Assembly: GCA_002943765.1 (NCBI GenBank)
Contig: PQWQ01000001.1
Span: 1,798,001 to 1,862,000, forward strand
Direction of reading: 5' to 3'
DNA from: Psoroptes ovis
Taxonomy: Eukaryota; Arthropoda; Arachnida; Sarcoptiformes; Psoroptidae
Length of the DNA: 64,000 nucleotides
The notes under the pieces are model-generated. The model was not told where the DNA came from. It did not search any database and saw only the letters and a list, made by a program, of their open reading frames with translations. How positions within the stretch are numbered: the stretch's first letter is position 1; each line of letters opens with the position of its first letter. Of this stretch, positions 50,801 to 61,300 are shown piece by piece. Both the position numbers and the translations under genes were made by a program.

Positions 50801-52137
50801 TATTATCATTAAAACCATTCCATCAGTGTGCATGTGTGTGTGTGTGCATTAGCCACAAGTTCAAAATGAAAATCTGATGATTTATTCATGGTGAAAGAGA
50901 ATGAGTGAAACAAAACAAAAAAGGAAAAATCCAGTCAGTACTGGATGGTTGGCATTGTCATTGACCAGTTTCTATAAGGTTGAAGCGTACATTTAGCCAT
51001 ATCGATCAATGTCGACGATCATCGCCATTATCATAATCATAATCATCATAAATTATTATCAATGAATGAATGAATGAATGATTGTTTATAGTAATTTCTG
51101 GAATTGATAAGTGGAAGAAAAAAATTGAAAAATTGAAACATGATCTTTGCACTTTTAGAAAATAAACAACAACGGCCAAATCGAAGACAATTCTAATATC
51201 AAATAATTAAAAAATAAAGAACCCGAAGATGATATAATTATTATGATTGCCGTCATTTCATGCCTGCATGTTTCGTTGGTGCTCTATTATCATTGATGAC
51301 CCATTTTTTTGACAAAAAACAGTTCAATTGTGTGCCTTATTGCACGGAAAATAATCTTTGAAATTTACTTTAAAATAGATTTTTGAAAAATAAAAAATAA
51401 AATTAATTAAATCCGTAATTTAAATCCGAATTGGAAAATAAATAAATTGTATCACATTTAATAAAATGTACCGATTTGAAATGATTGATTATCGTTGATT
51501 GATTACATTGGGCATTTGTTTTTGTTTTCGTTTATGTTATTTCACTCCACTTTCCATCAATCTTCTCCATCATCAAAACAACTATACGATCACATACCGA
51601 TTTCAATTAGAATGTTTCATATTTCATCATAATCAATTCATTATATTTCATCATATTGATGATGATCATCATCATTCGACTTTGATCATTGCACAGTGAT
51701 ATTATTCTGGTAAATTTTTTTCTGGCAAAATTTTTGTGTGAAATGTTATTGATTTCGGTTGAAATAATCATTTCAAAAAATCAATAGTATTTCTTTATCA
51801 TGAGATTTGAATATATTTCCTACTCTAATTGTTGATTGATTGATTGGTTGATTGAAGAAATAATGAATAAAATCAATGAAAAAATATTTTTATCTTTATT
51901 ATGATAATTCAATGAATTAATGTTTTTACAATGATTTTTGCACTAATATTAGTTTAAAGTTTATCGTACATCTAACAAACATCTTAGGACAATTTCACAG
52001 ACAAACACAAACAAACAGACAAACAAAAAGTATATAAACATCTGCATATATGCAAAACATCGACCATAAGTAAATTAATTCAGCCATAAACAGCTTATTC
52101 ACATATTAATTAAATATTCATAGTCAAACGATTTCAA

Positions 52138-52148
52138 TTTATATAAAT
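52138..52148 (+). promoter_or_regulatory. Candidate TATA-like element (TTTATATAAAT)
   Basis: Lies about 115 bases before the RING gene start at 52262. A second TATATAAA at 52031-52038 is an alternative. The region is so AT-rich that either may be chance. Confidence 0.25.
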
Positions 52149-52261
52149 TAATTAGTGCAAATTATTGCAACCTCATTTCATCAACCAAACATCGATACAA
52201 TAAATACAGTAATTGTGTTAATATTTTTACAATTATTTTGTTGTGCACATCTCTAATAACA

Positions 52262-52870
52262 ATGGGTTATGATATTAATCGTTTTAAAAATCATTTACCA
52301 AATGAAATTATTTGTGGTATTTGTTTTGGTGTTCTTGAAAATCCACAAGAAATAATTGAATGTGGCCATATGTTCTGTTATCAATGTATCAATCAATGGA
52401 TACAACAACCATATTATGATGATCCTTGTTGTCCAACTTGTCGCCGTGATATATCGCTCGATGGTATACGGCCAGCTATTGAACCAGTACGCAAATATAT
52501 TAATAATCTAAAGATTAGTTGTGATTTTGAACATTTAGGCTGTATTGCCGATGTTCGCTTGCAAGATTATAATCGTCATTATCAACAATGTCCATTAAAT
52601 CCACGAAAACCAATCAAATGTCATCGTGGTTGTGGTGTATGTTTACCACCAGCCGAAATGCTATCACATCATTGTCAATTGGACATGTGTCAAGATGCAA
52701 TCGAATGGAATGATATATTTGATTATGTACGTAAAGAAATGAAACAAAAAAATTGGAATCGATATCAACCGAAACATTCATTTATTGGCAATTCATATAA
52801 ACGTTTGTTAACATTTTTCACCAATTGGTTAGCCGATCCACGGTTACATGGCAAACAAATGCTCCAATGA
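52262..52870 (+). CDS. Short NRDP1/RNF41-like RING-type E3 ubiquitin ligase
   Basis: Single exon, 202 residues. It opens MGYDINRF, as NRDP1/RNF41 does (MGYD..RF), then a C3HC4 RING at about residues 16-63 (CGICFGVLENPQEIIECGH, CPTCRRD) and a TRAF/SIAH-type zinc-finger region at about 85-145 (CDFEHLGCIADVRL, QCPLNPRKPIKC, GCGVCLP). After that it departs from NRDP1: the coiled coil and most of the USP8-binding C-terminus are missing. A short IEWNDIFDYV...NWNRY segment resembles the start of the NRDP1 C-terminal domain. NRDP1 is about 317 residues. Zinc ligands look complete, so ligase activity is plausible. The start is the ATG at 52262; the frame is open upstream without an earlier ATG. AATAAA at 53051-53056 fits its 3' end. 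Confidence 0.9.
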   Translation: MGYDINRFKNHLPNEIICGICFGVLENPQEIIECGHMFCYQCINQWIQQPYYDDPCCPTCRRDISLDGIRPAIEPVRKYINNLKISCDFEHLGCIADVRLQDYNRHYQQCPLNPRKPIKCHRGCGVCLPPAEMLSHHCQLDMCQDAIEWNDIFDYVRKEMKQKNWNRYQPKHSFIGNSYKRLLTFFTNWLADPRLHGKQMLQ

Positions 52871-55373
52871 TTTTAAATGTAATTCCTTTTAATTTTTTTG
52901 TTGTTCAAAGTATTAATTCCACTTATTTTGATTCATGATCAATTCGGTATTGAATGTATATCTAAATCAATTTTCTTTATTAATTATTATTCACGAGTAT
53001 TATTATTATTATTATTGTTTTTACACGCACGAAATTTGTTTGTTTTGATAAATAAATTTATTTATTTATTTATTTAATCTAAAAACATTTTTGCTTGATT
53101 TGATTTCATTTTCATCAAACTTCATTTTATTTTTTCCTTGATGATAATAGCGTTGCCATCTAACGTTGATGAACGTTAAAATAATCATTTTCAAATTTGT
53201 TCAACATGTACTGAACTAGATGCCGTTCATTTAAGCAATTTAAAATAAGTTCAAAGATTGAAATATTCAAATAGAATTGCATACATTGTTTACATTAGAA
53301 AATAATATCAACATCAGCAGCATCAACAACAACAACAAAATGCATCGCTATTTGATCATAATAATTATCGAACATTTGAAATTTGATTCGATATATGGAA
53401 AATAACAAAAATGATTGGCATTTAGATTTTCATCATTTCATTCATTATTTCATTGATCATTGAGCATGTCATACAACAAACATCAAGATTGTATGATCAA
53501 TGAATAATTTGATGAATGTACATGTTTGATTCGATCAATATTTTTCATGCATCATTTTCATTAATCAATGAATAATTAATCAGAAAGTCTTCAATCTTCA
53601 CCAACATCGAAGGATCGTTTCGATCAAATCGCTATTGTTTATCAATAAATTTCGATCAATGATGATAACGATGATGACCATGAATGGATTGAATAAATGG
53701 ATGAATATTGATGATTGAATAATTATGGTAAGTTATGATTATTTCGTATTTCATCTGTTTAAATTTTATTTTAACATTAAAACAATTTACATTATTCAAA
53801 TATTTACATAATTCTAAATAATTTCCTGTTGTTGTTGATGATAATGTCGATGTTGCTGTCGCTTTATTTATCCAACCATCCATCTATTTTGGTTTGATTT
53901 TTGATTTTGTAAAGTCATTTCAACGCATGTCGAACATTCTCATTATTATTCAATCTTTAATTTTTCGCATCCATTATTATCAATTGAGAAAATACTTTAC
54001 GAATCGTTATATGACACCAGAATACCACTACACCGACTACAAATCAAGACACATTCTTATGCATTTGAAACACAGACATAATCCTTTGTCTGATGTTGGT
54101 GTGGAATTCACTTTTTCACTATTCATTCTCCAATTCATTCACTTTCGATGTATCTGATATAATCTTCATATATTCATTACATGGACCACCAAATATGGTC
54201 GATTTGGTGAGGATATGAGCACACATAAAACAATATTCATTCATTCATTCATTAATAGATCTATGAGCATGATTGGAAAAATCTATGCTATGTTGCTGCA
54301 GTATATTCCCTCGTTGTTCTTGTTATTAAAATTGATTCTCGTTTTACATCATCATCATCATCATTGCATCTCCATAATCATGTGATTTAATTTTGATTAT
54401 AATAATCTTTATTTCTGTTGTTTTAAAACAAGAAAATCTTGCTCAAAATTGCTCAACACCTGAAATAATCAAAAGAATTAGAAGAATGAATTAGAATTGT
54501 TTGATTGTTATTTGATTACTTGTTATTCTTCCAATTTAATATATGAATAAACGAACGATAATAATGAATAAACGATCCACAAACACCACAATGCATCATT
54601 CGACCTTCGTTTTTTGATGATTTAATTGAATTGATTTGGAACTAATAGCTTAACCATCAAACGTGTTTATACGCACATGTGTTCGTGTGCTTGAATGTGT
54701 TTAAGTTTGAATTGCTTTATTTAATTACTTAACTGGATTACATCCAGCCGAAATCGATTGGCAATTCAAGAATTGGGATTTGTTCGAATTGATAATTTGT
54801 TTATGAGGATTATAAATTGTCGATCATACATCAACAATTATCATAAATATTGAAAATCAACAAAATTTTAGGATTTAAATTATAACAAACTTTGAATAAC
54901 AAACACCAGCGCAGCATTACATCTGCGCTTGGCTAATTGCTGTTGTTGTTGGTGTTGCTGTCGCTATTTGAATAACAAGATCATCATCATCATCATCATC
55001 GAAAGAGAAAAATTAACAGAGTGAAAAGAGAAGAGAAAGAGAAAAAAAAGTGAAGCTAAAAATGAGCTGGTCGTCGTGGTGTGGCGGTGTTGATGATGAT
55101 GATGATGGTGGTGGTCGTGGTCGCCGCCGTCATCCTTGTTGTGCTAGATAGAGCATACACACACATAACAAGAACATGTTTTTTGTTAATTCATTCTTTA
55201 AACATGAAACATATTGATGAACATATTGGTGTGATTTGATTTCATTTCTTCTTGTTACTGGCCGCTTGAAAACATGTGCCATATCATATGACCAATTTTA
55301 ATATTTTCAATGATTTTTAAATGAATTCCAAATTAAATAATATTGATAATAACATTAACAAACGCTCAAAATT
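52871..55373. other. Intergenic region and 5' flank of the AMPK gamma gene
   Basis: After the 3' flank of the RING gene comes AT-rich DNA with TTTA tetramers (53050-53078) and ATC repeats (54350-54364, 54980-55000). The block at 55019-55145 is purine-rich then GC-rich (GGTGGTGGTCGTGG, CGCCGCCGTC), unlike its surroundings, and is probably promoter or leader of the downstream gene. Confidence 0.5.
55062..55151 (+). other. Possible upstream ORF (29 codons) before AMPK gamma
   Basis: An ATG at 55062 opens a 29-residue frame with GGVDDDDDGGGRGRRRHP, ending at TAG 55149-55151, 222 bases before the main ATG at 55374. If it lies in the leader it could dampen translation of the main frame. Whether this DNA is transcribed cannot be told from sequence. 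Confidence 0.2.
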
Positions 55374-58300
55374 ATGGATCCAACAAGATTACAATCGACT
55401 AAATGTATGACTTGCCAACAACATTATGATGATGATAATGATGATGATCATCATCATCAATATTCAAATCAGCCAAATATTCAAAAAAATCATCATCATT
55501 CATCATTTCGACATCGTTTACAAAGGATTTTTTTACCTAGCTCACCACCACCGCCACAACCTTTATCACCGCTGCTAATTTCATCACCAACAATGCCAAC
55601 TAATGTAACAATGCCAATACCGAAGCCATATTTACCGGTACAAAATCGTAAATCATTAACATTAACATCGAATTCAACAACTAAATCATCATCATATTGT
55701 GATGGTACGATTATTGGTGAAGATGAGATGATATTTCCAATGTCAGATATAACCGAAGAAGATGAGGTATGCCGTCTATGTGTTTGTTTTTGCATTTATT
55801 TATTTGATTATTCCATTATTTTATCAATATTTATTGATATTTTGTTTGATTAATTGATGATACGATCGAAAGATTAACATCGTTGCCATAGTTTTTGCCA
55901 TTATTAATAGTCTTTATGTCTAGATGTGATAATTAACATTTGCATCCCATCTCATAAACTCTCATAACACTGAGCATCATTTAAATCATAGAACAAACCA
56001 TTTAATTTTATTCGATTAATTACATTCGTTGCCAGGTGTTTATATTGTAATCTATCCATTTATTTATTTATTTTCCATTTGTTTATACATCATTCTAAAT
56101 ACAAGAATTTCATTCGAAAAACAAATGAATGTTGTGCAATGAACTTTTTTTTCAATTTTCAATTTTACTTTTTTCCATTGATTCCAGTAATCGTCAACGT
56201 CAACAACAGCAACGACTATTTTTATTATTAGTATTATTATCAAAACAAAAATGCCATCTTACCGGTTCGATCACCTTGTTTATTATTATTCAATTTGAAT
56301 TATTTGTAATATTCAATTTATTCGATTGCAAAAAAGGAAATAATTTTTCCGTTTTGTTCTACCAATGATGATGATGATGATGATGATTATTTGTAATCTG
56401 TTAACCATCTATCATGATCATTATTTATTATTTTGTTTATTTGATTTGTTTTCATTTTCATTTTTTCAAATCAAATTGATTAATCATTAGTTGTTATCAT
56501 TTGATAGTTATTTATCAGTTTTAAGTACATTCATCATATTGATTCTGTGTTTGAATGTATCAATAAGTTTATGCGTGTGTATGTGTATGAGTCAATCATT
56601 CAATTAATCAATCGATTCATTGATTTTCAATGTGTTAATCATCATCATCATCATCATCGTTATTATTGTTATGCATAAATTTCAATTTGTATCTATTTGT
56701 TCATATTTGATTTATTCAATCATTCATATTCAATCGTTTAAGATTTATACATGTGCGATATATATTTTATTCGTGCGATTATTACCAGTTATAACTTGTT
56801 TCCCTCCTTTTTACTTGTTTTCGCTTGAAAATTGAATAAATGAATCGTTGCCATTCATTTAACAGTGATTGTATGTGTGTGTATGTGATGATAATAATGA
56901 TGCTGATGGCGGTGATGGTATTGTATCGTTGTTGATGATGCTTATGCTGTCGATGGTGTTGATGTTGTTTCATTTAATTTAATTTATTTCATTTAATTTC
57001 ATTCAATTCAATTTTTTGTTTACGATTGATTATTTTGTCACGAGATGTTTTCCATTTATATTCGCATAATATTTATTTATATCTATGAATCTGTGAATTT
57101 ATATATTTAGCTAGATTGTCTGTCTTGTCGTCTTGAATTGTACAATTGTAATTTCGCTATCATTATTATTAGGTTGTCCGATAAGTTCTTGCCGATTTTC
57201 TCATAATTCCCCCTACCATATAATCGGCAAAAAATTTTCGGAAAACCTAATATTTTAATCATTGTCATTATTATAATTAGATTTTTTTGATTATTTTTGA
57301 TTAATTTCGAGCAGATTTTGATCAAAAAATGGATTCTGTATGAAGTGAATGAAAGAAAATGAAAGTGTTGGAGTTTGGTGTCGTTGTTGTTGGTGTTTTG
57401 GATTCATCAACTTCCAACAACTACATCAGCAGCGGCTACAATACCAACTTTCCGACACTTTTGTAGCAAAATGTAACAATAATCAAAATAATCAAGGACA
57501 TGTGAGAAGAAGAGAAGAGGAAAATGCCGTGTTTCAATCAATTCATTTCATATATTTTCATTTTCAATTCCGAAATTGAAATTTTTTCAGGTCATGTCGC
57601 CTTTTTTCTCTCTAATTTCTCGGTAGAATGAATGAAATTATTATAAAATAAAATTCATTGAAAATAACAATATTGTAAACACACGGAGAGAGAATGCATA
57701 TAGAATTGAAAAGAAAAATGAATTGAAAAACACAAAAATTTTTGTAAACAAACAAAATTCTGTAAAATTATTCTACAAATTATTTTGTTGTTCAGTTATT
57801 CATTACGAAAACTTGCGCAATCGCTTTACAGCGATGATGATTGTCTCAAATTATCATCATCACCTATCATTATTTGAAGATCATATTGTTCAGAATTATT
57901 CCGAAAAAAAACCCTGAACAGATTCTTTTTTGTTTGGAAATTGTTTTTGAAGATTGTTTTGAAAATAATGTTCATATATTGTGCATTGTGTGCATTGAAA
58001 TTTTTGTTTACATTTGCTGAATTGATCATTTTTTGTTTGTTTGGTGGTTTGGTTAGTTGGTTATCATTTGTTTGTTTGTGATAAATTTTGGTGGCCAAAT
58101 TAATCTGTTCTCTGTGTGTTGATTAATCTGTTCATAAATTTTTATTTTCGTTTTTTTGGCTCCAACGATTGCCATATATCACAATGATTAGATAACCAGT
58201 GTTTGTGTGCATTTGTGTTTGTTCAATATTTGTGAATGTGGTTTCGTTCTCCTTTCGTTTCGTTTTTTTCAAGCTTTTATTTGATGATAATTTTTCGTGG

Positions 58301-61300
58301 TTTTCAACATATTCAATAATCACTTTGATTGATTGATTAATCGATTGATTGATTTATTGATTGATTCATTATTTAGTTAGCGTCTCAGTCAGTCAATTGG
58401 TTATTTTGATTTGTGTGTTTGTTTGTTTCGAATGAAAAAAAATTGGCCAACTACAAGACCATCTAATCGATACTTGAGAATCACCATCATCAGTAAGTAC
58501 AGTAAGTAAGTGAGTACAGTTTATTAATCAGTAATCAGTTTATTATTATTTGTTTGTTTGTGTTTCAACAACCGTGAACCGAATCAATTTGTTGTTCAAT
58601 TCAATTCAATTCAATAATAATGGTAAATGGTAATTTGTAGAGCGTGTAATGTGAATCTGAATCAATCCTTCAATTTGTTCGTGTTATTGTTGTTTGTTGT
58701 TGTCATTTCAGAATTTTCATTGATCATAATAATCATAGATGAAATAAATTAAACATCATCTACAACCAGCCAGCCAGATGCTTAATTTAATTTGTTCGAT
58801 GTATACGTGACTTTTATTTTTGTTTCTTCTTCTTCTTTGAAGAAGAAATGAAATGGAAAAACAATGTCGCTATTTAGTCTTGTGTGCATTATGATTTGCT
58901 TTATGTGGTATATGATCGATCAACACTTTTTTGCTTTCAAATCTTAATAAATATTAATAATAATAATGAATGAATGAATGATGATGATTGATGAGAATGA
59001 ATGTGGTTTGAATGTGTTTGTGTGTTCATCGCTTTAACGCTATATATTTAATGATACCATTGATTGAATTCAATTCAAGAGTTCTCCATCAATCTGTGTG
59101 TGTGTGTGTGTGTATTATTTGCCTATTCTTCAATCGATGTGATTTGATTCGATGTTGAATGAATGTTTGAATTTATTCAATTGAATACTTTGATTTAATA
59201 ATAATAATGAAGATTTCTATATATTTCTATATGTGTGTTTTAATTAATTCATGTTAATTGAAGGAGTGAAGCAGAAAATATAAAAATAATTCTCTTTATT
59301 CAATCATTCATAGTCAAAATCAATGATGTTTGAGTTATTTTTATTTTTTCATTCAATTCAAAGCCATTCTCTCTCTATTAATTGCCATCTAGTGTATATT
59401 TCAATTAAATTCGAATTGATTTTATCTTTATTTTTTCAATGTTTTTTTATTTTATTTTTGTATTTCAATCCAGGAACATTATCAAAGTGATACGAACAAT
59501 AATAATACAAAAATAGAATATAATCAACAAAAAAGTGATAAAGATTTATCATCATCTTCATCATCATTATTAGCTCAATCAAAATATCAATCAAAAAAGC
59601 CAACTGATTCGATTGATTCATCAAATGGTGATGATATATCGACGACAATATCCGGTTCAGCAACAACGATAAAAACTAAATCAAAACCAATCGGTATTAT
59701 ACCGAAAATATCTGTGGTGCCATTTTTAAGAAAACGTTCAACTTCTGATCATCATTCGGATGATGAAGATGGTCAATCAGTAGATGATTCACAAAGACCT
59801 GATGGTATGTAATTGATATTTTTTGATGACCAAATGTTTAATTGATTATATATTCTTTTATAGCAACAACGTCTATTGCAGCATCTTCATCGTCTTCGTC
59901 ATTATCGTGGAAATCAGGTTCATCATCCGGAGTCAAAGCAGAGACAATCACAAGTTCAACAGCAACAACATCGGCAAAATCTAAAGCACACGAATTATTA
60001 GGCAAAATGATGACCAGAGTGACATCTTCATCGTCTTCATCAGCTCCTAAATCAGCATGTAATGACAATCGCCAAATGCTCAATAATCGAATTCGTTGTA
60101 CATCACCTCCATCAACAGCCATTACTTCAAATGGCCGTGACGATGATGATTATAATGTTTATCACACTGTACATGGTCATCCTCACGATAATTCATCTAA
60201 TCATAAAGTTTCTATTAATTCACCAATCAACTATGATGGTCTCTTCCAACCAACACAAACAAAACAGCCACAATCCAATAGTCGTACTCGATCCCATTCA
60301 AATGTTGGTTTTTCGCAACAAATGCGGCATTCAACATTAATGCCGGGACGAATAGGCATCGGATCATCTTCTAATCGACGTCAATCACATGATTATAGCC
60401 ATTCTAATGATATAGACAATGGGCATCGTTCATCGCCAAACTATATTCAAAACAATTCATTGTTCGACTCCTTTAGGTAAATTTGTTTGTTTATTCATTT
60501 TTTGTTGATTGCTTAATCGATTTGTATTTTTATTTCAATATTTGCTAATTGAATGATAAAGGCCACGTTCTAACACGGAAGGAAGTCGGCATAGTAATCA
60601 ACAAATCAATGGCAATAATTCAAACGTCAAAAAGACGTCAGTAATGTCTGTTTTTAAAAACAATTTCCTCAATCGACATTCACCATCGCCGTCAATGACA
60701 TCCGGAACCAGTCATAATGTGGAATGCACACCAATCGATCCGTCGATCAATGTAAATCTTCAGCCGACATCTAGAAATATTTGTCAAACGACTACGAGAA
60801 TAATTGATCATCAACCGATCACTTTATCATCATTGTCATCATCTTCGTCATCGTCATCAACTTCAGCTCGGCGAAGATCATCAGCTTATAGTCGTGATTC
60901 AGGAATAATATCAGCACCAATTTCGCCTAATTCAGTGATTGATCCGTTTTCAGTTGATTATACATTGTACAATGCATGTATGCGTGCTGATCAGTCTCAA
61001 TCTACCTTGATCAATAATCAACCACATTTGCATCATCATTGTCATCATTCAAATGATATCAACAATGCTTTATCTAACAACAAATTATTGACAACATCAT
61101 TGAATATAAATTCAAATAATCGTCCACGTTCACGTTCTAGTTCTGCTTCAACAATGGCACGTGTGTTCGATATGTTTCGTAATCGTTCCAATTCGATATC
61201 ATCGACTGATCAACCACAAATTATTCGCAATCGACGTTCAAATAAATCGGTGAGTAAATTATTGTTGTTTTATTTCAAATTTTTGTCCATTTTGAATGAT

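Larger units (their letters stand above)
44444..52261. other. 7.8 kb region without a supported gene
   Basis: Both strands were scanned. Open frames are short, low complexity and mutually overlapping. The first about 600 bases are the 5' flank of the GPCR gene. The last about 250 hold the upstream region of the RING gene, with two TATA-like sites at 52031-52038 and 52138-52148. The remainder is AT-rich DNA with ATG/ATC, TTG and AAC trinucleotide runs. Confidence 0.5.
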
